64,000 bases of DNA, from positions 62,001 through 126,000 of the forward strand of contig NZ_CP027236.1 in the NCBI RefSeq assembly GCF_002999235.1, given 5' to 3'. Shown here in pieces: positions 1-7,431 of this stretch. Origin of the DNA: Actinomyces sp. oral taxon 897 (GTDB lineage: Bacteria > Actinomycetota > Actinomycetes > Actinomycetales > Actinomycetaceae). The position numbers and the translations under genes are program-made. Each line of letters begins with the position of its first letter. The first letter of the stretch is position 1. Below the pieces are notes generated by a model that searched no databases, had not been told where the DNA came from, and worked only from the letters and a program-made list of their open reading frames with translations.

Positions 1-2
1 AT

Positions 3-743
3 GAGGGACACCTGAGCGCCGAGGCCATTGAGCGGGAGATCACGGGCACGCTCCGGCGCCTGGGCACCGACTACCTCGACCTGTACATTATCCACCGCTT
101 CGACTACTCCACCCCCGTGGAGGAGACCATGGAGGCCCTGGACCGCCTCGTGCGCGACGGCCGCGTACGGGCCCTGGGCGCCTCCGCCATGTACGCCTAC
201 CAGCTGCACAACCTGCAAGTGGCGGCGGACGCCCACGGCTGGACCCGCTTCGCCAGCATGCAGAACCACTACAACCTCCTCTACCGCGAGGACGAGCGGG
301 AGATGATCCCCGTGGTCGAGCAGTACGGCATGTCCCTGACCCCCTACAGCCCGCTCGCCTCCGGGCACCTGACCCGCCCCACCTGGGACTCGCCGTCCGT
401 GCGCTCGACGACGGACGGCACCATGCGCGCCAAGTACGACCGCGACCGCGAGATCGACATGCCCGTCATCGAGCGCGTCGCCGAGGTCGCCGCCAGGCAC
501 GAGGTGCCCATGGCCGACGTCGCGCTGGCCTGGCACTGGGCCAAGGGCGTGGCCGCCCCCATTGTCGGCTGCTCGCGGCCGAGCCGCGTCGACGACGCCG
601 TGCGCGCCCTGGATCTGACCCTCACCGCCGAGGAGGTCGCCTACCTGGAGGAGCCCTACGTGCCCCACGAGCTCGTCGGCCCGCTCGCCCGCCCCGGGGA
701 GAAGGCCCTCGCCGGGACGGCGGTGCGCACGACGCGCCGCTAG
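3..743 (+). CDS. Aldo/keto reductase, C-terminal part (cut by window edge)
   Basis: The reading frame is open from the first bases and the start codon lies outside the window. The visible 246 residues read like the C-terminal two thirds of a TIM-barrel NADP-dependent aldo/keto reductase. An RLGTDYLDLYIIHRFD stretch holds the catalytic-type histidine at the end of strand 4, followed by VEETMEALDRLVRDGRVRAL and an IVGCSRPSRVDDAV cofactor-binding segment near the C-terminus. The YxxxH-type wording and length fit the YajO/Tas-like branch rather than the diketogluconate-reductase branch found at 1557. The substrate cannot be told. The first half of the barrel, with the Asp-Tyr-Lys residues of the tetrad, is not in view. 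Confidence 0.88.
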   Translation, partial: EGHLSAEAIEREITGTLRRLGTDYLDLYIIHRFDYSTPVEETMEALDRLVRDGRVRALGASAMYAYQLHNLQVAADAHGWTRFASMQNHYNLLYREDEREMIPVVEQYGMSLTPYSPLASGHLTRPTWDSPSVRSTTDGTMRAKYDRDREIDMPVIERVAEVAARHEVPMADVALAWHWAKGVAAPIVGCSRPSRVDDAVRALDLTLTAEEVAYLEEPYVPHELVGPLARPGEKALAGTAVRTTRR

Positions 744-875
744 GGGCCGCCGGGGCGCCGCTAGGGGCCGGCGGTGCGCCGCTTCACCTCCCAGGACCTG
801 GTCCAGGGCCGCTGACGTCCTGGTGAGGTGGCGTCCCGGGTCCGGGTGGTGCCGGGCCCCACGAGTCCGTACCAC

Positions 876-898
876 ATCGTGTTACACCATGATACGAT
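876..898. promoter_or_regulatory. Candidate operator of the toxin-antitoxin pair
   Basis: An imperfect inverted repeat, ATCGTGT at 876-882 and ATACGAT at 892-898 (6 of 7 positions pair), lies 40 bp before the antitoxin start. It overlaps a possible -10 element, TACGAT. RelB-family antitoxins normally bind such palindromes to repress their own operon. The site is inferred from position and symmetry only. Confidence 0.4.
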
Positions 899-937
899 GA
901 GCATGCTGATGCAGTGAGGTGTGGGGCGGGAGACCTG

Positions 938-1213
938 ATGGCGACTAAGACCCTCAATGTCAAGATCGACGACGACGACAAGCGTCTATTTGTTGAGCTC
1001 ACTCATCAGATGGGGACGACCCCGTCACATGCGGTGCGCATGTTCGTGCGCGCGTTCAATGAGTTCAAGGGCTTCCCCTTCGACACGTCCCGTCCATACG
1101 TCATGAGTGCCGAGGCCCGGCAGGCCTACGACGAGATTGACGCAGAGATCTCCGCGGGCACCGCCAGGCGCTACGGGAGCGTTGCAGACTTGCGTAATGA
1201 CCTGGACCTGTAG
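938..1213 (+). CDS. RelB/DinJ-family antitoxin
   Basis: A 91-residue protein. The N-terminus (MATKTLNVKIDDDDKRLF) and the following HQMGTTPSHAVRMFVRAF helix are the ribbon-helix-helix DNA-binding fold of RelB/DinJ antitoxins. The charged C-terminal half, with a DEIDAEI stretch, is the usual toxin-wrapping segment. It is expected to neutralise the toxin made by the next gene and repress the shared promoter. The ATG at 938 is preferred over the one at 914 because GGGAG lies at the right distance before 938 and homologues start at this point. Its stop overlaps the toxin start by one base, so the two are translationally coupled. Confidence 0.85.
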   Translation: MATKTLNVKIDDDDKRLFVELTHQMGTTPSHAVRMFVRAFNEFKGFPFDTSRPYVMSAEARQAYDEIDAEISAGTARRYGSVADLRNDLDL

Positions 1214-1488
1214 TGCTCGACATCGTCATCTCGAGTAAGTGCAGGAAGGACCTCAAGCGGGCTAGAAGACGCGGCCTCGACATGGATGCCTTCTTCGCAG
1301 TGGTTGAGATGCTTCGACGTCGCGAGACGCTACCTGCTCGTTATCGAGATCATGCGCTCACGGCCGACCGGGCTGGACTGAGGGACTGCCACATCCGGCC
1401 CGACTGGGTGCTGATCTACCAGATCAGGGAGACGGAGCTGGTCCTGGTCCTGGTGGAGACTGGAAGTCACGCCGACTTGGGCCTGTGA
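1213..1488 (+). CDS. YafQ/RelE-family mRNA interferase toxin
   Basis: A 91-residue protein starting with GTG inside the antitoxin stop codon (TAGTG). It has the RelE-superfamily layout: a basic N-terminal helix (CRKDLKRARRRG), then the sheet carrying the active site. YafQ's catalytic residues appear in order: His47 (RDHAL), His60 and Asp64 (DCHIRPDW), and His86 (GSHADL). YafQ-type enzymes cut mRNA in the ribosomal A site. All key residues are present, so the toxin is predicted active. Family assignment rests on this motif series and the paired antitoxin; RelE proper lacks this histidine set. Confidence 0.87.
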   Translation: MLDIVISSKCRKDLKRARRRGLDMDAFFAVVEMLRRRETLPARYRDHALTADRAGLRDCHIRPDWVLIYQIRETELVLVLVETGSHADLGL

Positions 1489-1556
1489 TCGCGCCGGGGC
1501 CCGGCGCGATCGGCCGCGCGGGTCAGGCGGGGCCAAATAGCTGGGGTGGCTGCACC

Positions 1557-2405
1557 TCACGCCTGCCGGGAGTAGTCCATGACGGTGGTGACGAAGGCTG
1601 GCGGCTCGTCGGGCACCTGGTAGTAGGGCCTCTGCGGCAGGGCGTTGACGGCGGCCATCTCCTCCTCGGTCAGCGTGAAGTCGAAGATGTCGAGGTTGTC
1701 CGCCATGTGCTGCGGGTTGAGCGTCTTGGGGAAGGTGACATTGCCCTCCTGGAGGTGCCAGCGCAGCACGACCTGGGCGGCGGTCTTGCCGTACCTGGCG
1801 GCGGGCCCGGTCAGGGCGGGCTCGGCCAGGAGCGTCCTGTCCCCGTGGCCGAGCGGGTACCAGGCCTCGAAGACGACGCCGGTGTCCGCCAGAGCGGCCT
1901 TGAGGGTGTGCTGGTTCCAGTACGGGTGGGCCTCGACCTGGAGGACGGCCGGGACGATCCGGGCGACGTCGAGGATCTCGTGGACCTTCGCGGCGGAGAA
2001 GTTCGACAGGCCGATGGAGCGGACCTTGCCCGCCTCGACCGCCTCCTCCATGGCCCTCCAGGCGGAGACGTACTCACCGTAGGGCTGGTGGAGGAGCAGC
2101 AGGTCGACGTAGTCCGTGCCCAGGCGCTCCAGGGTGGCGTCAATGTCCTTGCCGCACTGGGCGTAGGGGTAGCTCTGTGGGAAGAGCTTGGAGGTGATGA
2201 AGAGGTCCTCGCGCGCGACCGGGCTGCTGGCAACGACCCGGCCGACGGCGACCTCGTTGAAGTAGGCGTTGGCGGTGTCAATGTGCCTGTAGCCAGCGGC
2301 GATCGCCTCGGGCAGGTGCGCGGCGACCTCGGCCGACGTCATCTGGAAGACGCCGTAGCCCAGGACCGGGATCGTGTGGCCGTCGTTCATGGTGAGGGAC
2401 TGCAT
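1557..2405 (-). CDS. Aldo/keto reductase, 2,5-diketo-D-gluconate reductase type
   Basis: 282 residues, full length for the short AKR5 branch. The NADPH-dependent oxidoreductase tetrad is complete: Asp43 and Tyr48 in HIDTANAY, Lys73 in ITSKLF, and His106 in LLLLHQPYG. The GLSNFS motif and the C-terminal FPKTLNPQHMADNLDIFDF phosphate-binding stretch are also present. It is expected to be a cytosolic enzyme reducing small carbonyl compounds. AGGAG lies 7 bp before the ATG. The gene stands alone, downstream of the XRE regulator gene on the same strand (35 bp apart), so the two may be co-transcribed. Confidence 0.9.
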   Translation of the reverse strand: MQSLTMNDGHTIPVLGYGVFQMTSAEVAAHLPEAIAAGYRHIDTANAYFNEVAVGRVVASSPVAREDLFITSKLFPQSYPYAQCGKDIDATLERLGTDYVDLLLLHQPYGEYVSAWRAMEEAVEAGKVRSIGLSNFSAAKVHEILDVARIVPAVLQVEAHPYWNQHTLKAALADTGVVFEAWYPLGHGDRTLLAEPALTGPAARYGKTAAQVVLRWHLQEGNVTFPKTLNPQHMADNLDIFDFTLTEEEMAAVNALPQRPYYQVPDEPPAFVTTVMDYSRQA

Positions 2406-2440
2406 CCGGGGCTCCTTTGGTGTGCGCGCTGTCTGACGTA

Positions 2441-2770
2441 TCAGTCTTCACCGCGTAGCGACTGTTGTAAAACGCCGGGCTCGGTCGGGGCGGGCCCGGC
2501 GTCCGTGGCGGTGCCGTCCGCCCCGGACGATGGCGCCGGACCCTGCGGCCCGGCGTCGTCGGGCGCCGTCAGCAGCGCGTCGACGCTCGTCCCCAGCAGC
2601 GCCGCCAGGCGGGGCAGCGTGGCCACGTCCGGGTAGTTGATGTCGTTCTCCCACTTGCTGACCGCCTGCGGGGTCACCCCCATGCGCTGGGCGAGCCGTT
2701 CCTGGGTCATCCCCCGCGCCAGCCGCAGCCGTGCGATATTGCGTCCCACCGAGTTCATCTGCTGGTTCAT
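2441..2770 (-). CDS. XRE-family transcriptional regulator
   Basis: 109 residues. Residues 8-62 form a Cro/C1-type helix-turn-helix: IARLRLARGMTQERLAQRMG is followed by VTPQAVSKWEND, the recognition helix. The tail after residue 65 is acidic, proline- and alanine-rich and probably disordered. The ATG at 2770 is chosen because AGGAG precedes it at normal spacing and the upstream extension is not protein-like. The gene is divergent from the MFS exporter starting at 2890, with 119 bp between the starts. It could therefore control the exporter, itself, and the reductase behind it. Confidence 0.82.
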   Translation of the reverse strand: MNQQMNSVGRNIARLRLARGMTQERLAQRMGVTPQAVSKWENDINYPDVATLPRLAALLGTSVDALLTAPDDAGPQGPAPSSGADGTATDAGPAPTEPGVLQQSLRGED

Positions 2771-2889
2771 CTGCGTCTCCTTGCTGTCCGTGCCGTCTGC
2801 CGGCCGCCGTCGGGCGGCGTGCCGGACTCGGGGACGCGGTAGGGCGGGAACGCCGGGCACCGACGGTGCCGGTGGAGGACAATGGCGCC

Positions 2890-4320
2890 GTGCCCACCTT
2901 TGAACGCAGGCTCGACGCCCGCCTCGTTATCGCCGTCGTCGCCGTCGGCATCACCTCCTTCGCCGGGGTCGTGGTCGAGACCGCCATGAACATCGCCTTC
3001 CCGGCCCTCATGAAGGAGTTCGGCGTCTCCACCTCCACCGTCCAGTGGGTCACCACCGGCTACCTCCTGGTCCTGGCGGCGATTATGCCGGTCTCCTCCT
3101 TCCTCCACCGGCGCCTGCGCACCAGGACCCTGTTCGCCCTGGCCATGGCGGCCTTCCTGGCTGGCACGGTCATGTGCGCCGCCGCCCCGCACTTCTCCCT
3201 GCTCGTCCTCGGCCGCCTCGTCCAGGGCGTGGGCACCGGCATAGCCCTGCCGCTCATGTTCAACATGGTCCTGGAGCAGGTGCCCCTGGAGCACCTGGGC
3301 ACCATGATGGGCGTGGCCACCCTCATTACCGCCGTCGCCCCCGCCGTCGGGCCCTCCTTCGGCGGCTACCTCATTGGCGCCCTCGGCTGGAGGTCGGTGT
3401 TTATCGTCCTGCTGCCCTTCCTGGTCATCGCCGCCGTCCTGGGCCTGCTGACCATCCGGCAGGCCACCCGGCCCCGGTCCGACGCCGTCTTCAGCCCCCT
3501 GCAGTTCCTGGTCATGGCCGCCGGCTTCACCGCCCTGGTGCTGGCCACGAACGCCGCCGGGCAGACGGGGTGGACCAGCCCCCGGGTCCTGGGGCTGCTC
3601 GCCCTGGCGCTCGTCCTCGTCGCCGCCTTCTGCGTCCTGTCGTCCCGCTCCGAGCGCCCGCTCATCCGCATCCGGATCTTCGCCGACCGCACCTACACCC
3701 TCAGCGTGGTCTACGTCGTCCTCATCCAGGCGGTCGTGCTCGCCCTGGGCTACCTCATCCCCTACTACGCCCAGGTCAGCGCCTCCATGGGCTCCTTCGC
3801 CGCCGGGTGCCTCCTGCTGCCCGGCTGCGTCCTGGGCGCGTGCCTGACCCCCCTGGGCGGCCGTGTCCTGGACCGGCTGGGCCCGGCCCGCCCCATCCTG
3901 ACCGGTGCCGTCTGCGGCGTGCTCGCCATGGCCCTGTTCGCCGCCGTCGGCGTGGACGTCCCCGCCCCCTGGCTCGCCCTCGTCTACGTCATTATGCCGC
4001 TGTGCCAGGGGCTGTCGGTGTCCAACTCCATGACCAACGGCCTACGCTCCCTGCCCGACCACCTCCAGGCCGACGGCAACGCCGCCTTCAACACCATCCA
4101 GCAGCTCGGCGGCGCCGTCGGCACGGCCGTGGCCACCGCCGTGGTCAACGCCGCCCAGAGCGCGGACCCTGACGACCTGGCCGCCGCCACCCGCAGCGGT
4201 ACGCACACGGGGTTCGTCGTGCTCCTCGTCCTGGCCGTCCTCGCCCTGGCCGCCGCGGCCAGTGTCTTCGTCAGCCCCGTCGCCGACCGTCGTACTGCGC
4301 GCGGGGCCCGCCACGGTTAG
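2890..4320 (+). CDS. MFS multidrug exporter, DHA2 (EmrB/QacA) type
   Basis: 476 residues, the usual size of 14-helix proton-driven exporters. Diagnostic stretches are VQWVTTGYLLV in helix 2, the LGRLVQGVGTGIALPL antiporter-type motif around helix 5, and a second long run of hydrophobic helices after residue 190. The GTG at 2890 starts MPTFERRLDARLVIAVV, a short cytoplasmic tail before helix 1, with GGAGG upstream. Longer readings would add a basic segment that is not protein-like and overlaps the divergent regulator gene. The substrate is unknown; the divergent XRE gene suggests drug- or metabolite-inducible expression. Confidence 0.87.
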   Translation: MPTFERRLDARLVIAVVAVGITSFAGVVVETAMNIAFPALMKEFGVSTSTVQWVTTGYLLVLAAIMPVSSFLHRRLRTRTLFALAMAAFLAGTVMCAAAPHFSLLVLGRLVQGVGTGIALPLMFNMVLEQVPLEHLGTMMGVATLITAVAPAVGPSFGGYLIGALGWRSVFIVLLPFLVIAAVLGLLTIRQATRPRSDAVFSPLQFLVMAAGFTALVLATNAAGQTGWTSPRVLGLLALALVLVAAFCVLSSRSERPLIRIRIFADRTYTLSVVYVVLIQAVVLALGYLIPYYAQVSASMGSFAAGCLLLPGCVLGACLTPLGGRVLDRLGPARPILTGAVCGVLAMALFAAVGVDVPAPWLALVYVIMPLCQGLSVSNSMTNGLRSLPDHLQADGNAAFNTIQQLGGAVGTAVATAVVNAAQSADPDDLAAATRSGTHTGFVVLLVLAVLALAAAASVFVSPVADRRTARGARHG

Positions 4321-4381
4321 AGTGCCTCGGGTCTGCTCCGCGGAGAGTCCGACGAGAGTCCGACGGGAGAGGAGCCCCGCC

Positions 4382-5620
4382 TTGAGCCAGCCCAGCCGTG
4401 AGAACGACGACCCCGGGACCGCCGGCCGCACGCCGCCTGCCGGCTCCGCGCCCGCCCCGGCCCCCGCGCTGCCGCCCTCCGCCCACCAGGCGGTGACCTT
4501 CCTCGAGCTCTTCTTCGACCTGGTGTGGGTCTTCGCGATCTCCCAGCTCTCCGAGCACCTCCTGGAGCACCAGACGTGGCGCGGGGCGGGCCAGACCCTC
4601 GTCATGACCCTGGCCATGTTCGTCATCTGGTCCTTCACCGCCTACGAGTCCACCATGGTCCTGGCCCGCAAGGACGAGGCCCGCTGGGTCGTGCTGGCGG
4701 TCATGGCCGGGGGACTGGTGATGAACGCCTCGATCAGCGGCGCCTTCGAGGACGCCTCGTGGGCCTTCGTGGTTCCCCTGGTGCTCATCCAGGTGGGCCG
4801 CAGCGCCATGACCCGCACCCACGACGTCTACGCCTCGCTGCGCCGCCACCGCGTCTCCGTGATCATCTGGGCCGTCGTCTCCGCGGTGCCCTGGGGCCTG
4901 GGGGCCCTGGCCGAGCCGGAGCACCGTCTGCTCTGGTGGCTGGCTGCCGTGGTGATCGACGTCGTCGGCATGTGGAGCGTGCACCCCGTGCCCGGGCGCC
5001 ACCACCGGGACTTCTCCGAGGTGCGCTTCGACGTCGAGCACCAGGTCGAGCGCTGCCGCCTGTTCCTCATTATCTGCCTGGGGGAGGGCGTGCTCACCAC
5101 CGGGCGCTCCATCGCCGCGGACCCGCAGGACCCTGCGCGGCTGGCCGCGGGGCTGGCCGCGTTCGCGGTGCTCGTCGGCGTGTGGTACCTGTTCTTCGGC
5201 ACGGGGACGGACGAGGTCGACGCCCGGCTCGTGGCCGAGCACGGCGAGCTGGCCATGGGCAGGCTGGCCACGAACGGTCAGCAGGTGCTGGTCATCGGGC
5301 TCATCGCCTTCGCGGTGAGCGCCGAGATCGTTGTCGCCGATCCCCACGAGCCGCTCACGGCGGCCGCCGCCGCCCTGCTGGCGGGTGGGATCGTCATCTG
5401 CCTGGTGGCCTTCTGGGGCTTCCTGGCGCTCCTGACCGGGCGCCGCCTCTGGCCGCCTCTGGCCGCGGGGGCCGCGGGGCTGGGTGGCGTCGTCGCCGTC
5501 TGCTGGGCGGCCGCCCTGCCCGGCGTGCTCGTCATGGCGGCCACGGCGGTCTGCCTGGCAGGTACCGGCATGTGGTACAAGCGTGACGCGGCTGACGCCA
5601 TGCGCACAGTGGGTGCGTGA
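4382..5620 (+). CDS. LtrA-family membrane protein (low temperature requirement)
   Basis: 412 residues with about ten membrane helices after a proline/alanine-rich cytoplasmic leader. Family marks are FLELFFDLVWVFAISQL at the first helix and the central VEHQVERCRLFLIICLGEG with its charged residues, plus FWGFLALL near the end. LtrA proteins are widespread and their biochemical role is unsettled. The TTG at 4382 is chosen because GGAGAGGAG lies 7 bp upstream; an alternative ATG at 4262 would overlap the exporter gene by 59 bp and has no ribosome site. The gene lies 61 bp behind the exporter on the same strand. Confidence 0.84.
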   Translation: MSQPSRENDDPGTAGRTPPAGSAPAPAPALPPSAHQAVTFLELFFDLVWVFAISQLSEHLLEHQTWRGAGQTLVMTLAMFVIWSFTAYESTMVLARKDEARWVVLAVMAGGLVMNASISGAFEDASWAFVVPLVLIQVGRSAMTRTHDVYASLRRHRVSVIIWAVVSAVPWGLGALAEPEHRLLWWLAAVVIDVVGMWSVHPVPGRHHRDFSEVRFDVEHQVERCRLFLIICLGEGVLTTGRSIAADPQDPARLAAGLAAFAVLVGVWYLFFGTGTDEVDARLVAEHGELAMGRLATNGQQVLVIGLIAFAVSAEIVVADPHEPLTAAAAALLAGGIVICLVAFWGFLALLTGRRLWPPLAAGAAGLGGVVAVCWAAALPGVLVMAATAVCLAGTGMWYKRDAADAMRTVGA

Positions 5621-5902
5621 GAGCCTGCCCGAGGATCCGCCCGGCCTCCGCCCACTGTCTGCGACGCGATCGCCGCGCCCACGCCGCCTACCCGCTTCCC
5701 TCCCTGCCCGCCGTGCGGCTACCCGACGGCGGGCGGCGGGTCTCGGCCCCGGGGCGGCGGACGTCGGGGCCGGGGCGGCCGGGCGGTAGCTCCCTAGCGC
5801 GCCCGGCGGGGGCGAGGGCTAGGCGGCTAGGCAGCGGGGGCAGGCAGCGGGGCCTGAGCCGGGCGGCGATGCGGCCGGGCGCGCGGGCGGCGGGGGTCGT
5901 GC

Positions 5903-5908
5903 GATAAT
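5903..5908 (+). promoter_or_regulatory. Candidate -10 element (GATAAT); gap 5621-5950
   Basis: GATAAT lies 43 bp before the GTG of the nucleotidyltransferase gene, and AGGAGG follows at 5938. The rest of the 330-bp gap 5621-5950 is a G-rich stretch of short CGGGGCGGCGG-like runs. No gene, hairpin terminator or recognisable -35 element was seen in it. Confidence 0.45.
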
Positions 5909-5950
5909 GTCGCCTGCCCCTCGCAGCAGTCAGACCCAGGAGGCGCTCCC

Positions 5951-6766
5951 GTGCCGTCCGACCCGTATCCCGCCGACCTGCGCTCCGCCAGTCCCGACGC
6001 CGTCGCCCACGCCGTCCGCCACGAGCTCGACCTCCTTGAGGAGGCCGAGGGGGCGCGGGTCCTGCTAGCCGTGGAGTCCGGCAGCCGGGCCTGGGGCTTT
6101 GAGTCCCCCGACTCCGACTTCGACGTCCGCCTCGTCTACGTCCGTCCCGTGGAGCACTACCTGCGCCTGGATCCGGTGCGTGACGTCCTGGAGTGGCGGC
6201 TCGACGAGGTCCTCGACGTCAGCGGCTGGGACCTGGACAAGTCCCTGCGCCTGGCGCGCGGGGCCAACCCCTCCTTCTTCGAGTGGCTCGCCTCCCCGGT
6301 CATCTACGACGAGGACCCCGCCTTCGCCGCCGTGCGCGACCTGGCCGCCGAGTGCTTCTCACCGGCCGCCTCCGCCCGCCACTACCTGAGCATGGCCACC
6401 GGCCAGCTCGTCGCCTGCCAGGGTGAGACGGTGCCCCTCAAGAAGTACCTGTACACGGTGCGCGCGCTCCTGGCCGCCCGCTGGGTGGTGGCCGAGCGCA
6501 GGCCCGCCCCCATGCGTCTCAAGGACCTGGTTGACGCCGGGCTCGAGGGCCCCGTACGCGGGCCCCTTAAGGACGTCCTGGCGGACAAGGCCGTCTCAGG
6601 GGAGCGTGACGGGCACCCGCGCGTCCCGGAGCTCGACGCCTGGCTGCAGACCACCCTCGCCGAGCTGACCGACGTCGTCGCCGACCTCGCGACCGCACCC
6701 AAGGTGCCCTGGGAACGTCTCAACGAGGTCTTCCTCGCCGTGGTGCGCTCCGCCCAGGCCGGGTGA
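5951..6766 (+). CDS. RlaP-like nucleotidyltransferase
   Basis: 271 residues. The nucleotidyltransferase signature is at the N-terminus: ESGSRAWGFESPDSDFDVR, with Gly44-Ser45 and the metal-binding Asp56 and Asp58. The downstream region, with a WDLDKSLRLARGANPSFFEWL stretch and a conserved YLYTVRALLAARW helix, is that of the family annotated as DNA polymerase beta superfamily or RNA repair pathway (RlaP) proteins. They are predicted to add nucleotides to RNA or other substrates; the role here is unknown. The GTG is preceded by AGGAGG. No RNA ligase partner is nearby. Confidence 0.83.
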   Translation: MPSDPYPADLRSASPDAVAHAVRHELDLLEEAEGARVLLAVESGSRAWGFESPDSDFDVRLVYVRPVEHYLRLDPVRDVLEWRLDEVLDVSGWDLDKSLRLARGANPSFFEWLASPVIYDEDPAFAAVRDLAAECFSPAASARHYLSMATGQLVACQGETVPLKKYLYTVRALLAARWVVAERRPAPMRLKDLVDAGLEGPVRGPLKDVLADKAVSGERDGHPRVPELDAWLQTTLAELTDVVADLATAPKVPWERLNEVFLAVVRSAQAG

Positions 6767-6847
6767 GCCGGGGTAGCGCCCGGGCGGCCGGGGTACCACG
6801 AGCGGTAAGGACCTCAGGGCACCCGGGCGGCCCCTGCCGGCGCGGTC

Positions 6848-7063
6848 TCAGATGCCGAAGCCGACGCGCCGGGGCTCGGCCTCCCCGATCTCCACGTAGG
6901 CCAGTGAGCCCGCGGGCACGAAGACCTTGCGACCCTTGTCGTCGCTCAGGGTGATGTTGGCGGTGGCGGCGTTGGCCAGGGAGGAGAGGATCTCGTTCTG
7001 GGAGGCTGAGGTCTCCAGGGTGAGCTCGCGGGTGGAGTGCTTAATACCGAGGGTGACCTGCAT
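6848..7063 (-). CDS. DUF3107 family protein
   Basis: A 71-residue protein matching in full the small actinobacterial DUF3107 family: MQVTLGIKHSTRELTLET, then ITLSDDKGRKVFVPAGSLAYVEIG. No function is established for the family. It is predicted to be a compact cytosolic beta-rich protein. The ATG has AGGAG 9 bp upstream. The gene is convergent with the nucleotidyltransferase gene (81 bp between stops) and reads away from adnA. DUF3107 genes are often found close to DNA-repair helicase genes in Actinobacteria, as here. Confidence 0.86.
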   Translation of the reverse strand: MQVTLGIKHSTRELTLETSASQNEILSSLANAATANITLSDDKGRKVFVPAGSLAYVEIGEAEPRRVGFGI

Positions 7064-7310
7064 GGGACGGGGCTCCTGTTCGTCGGGAGGGTGGACGGGC
7101 TGCCGCCGATCCTATGCCGTTTATACCCGGGTAGGGGATCTGGCCCCGCCTGACACGCGGTGGGCGAACCCGGCGGCCGTACGCAGCGAGTTGTGCTCGA
7201 GCGTGTACCGATCGGCATGGAGGTGGTCACGGCGGCTCGTACGTGCGGGTTGTGCGGGTGACCACGCAGTTAGGTGGGATCCGCAATGGTGCGGCCCCGG
7301 CCCCGGTCCG

Positions 7311-7380
7311 CCCCTGCCCGGTGCCGGCCCTGCCTGCCCCTGCCCGGTGCCGGCCCTGCCTGCCCCTGCCCGGTGCCGGT
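7311..7380. repeat. 26-bp minisatellite before adnA
   Basis: A 26-bp unit beginning CCCCTGCCCGGTGCCGG is repeated 2.7 times without mismatch at 7311, 7337 and 7363, ending 51 bp before the adnA start. The rest of gap 7064-7431 holds the leader of the DUF3107 gene and no further gene. The repeat lies in the probable adnA leader, so copy-number change could alter expression. Confidence 0.85.
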
Positions 7381-7431
7381 GGCCGTGGGGCCCGGCGGGG
7401 CGGGGTCGGCGCCCCGTGGTTCCATGGGCAC

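Noticed and set aside
1485..2636. Plus-strand frame of 383 codons opposite the aldo/keto reductase
   Set aside because: The minus strand has the complete AKR tetrad; the plus peptide is a Gly/Val-rich shadow.
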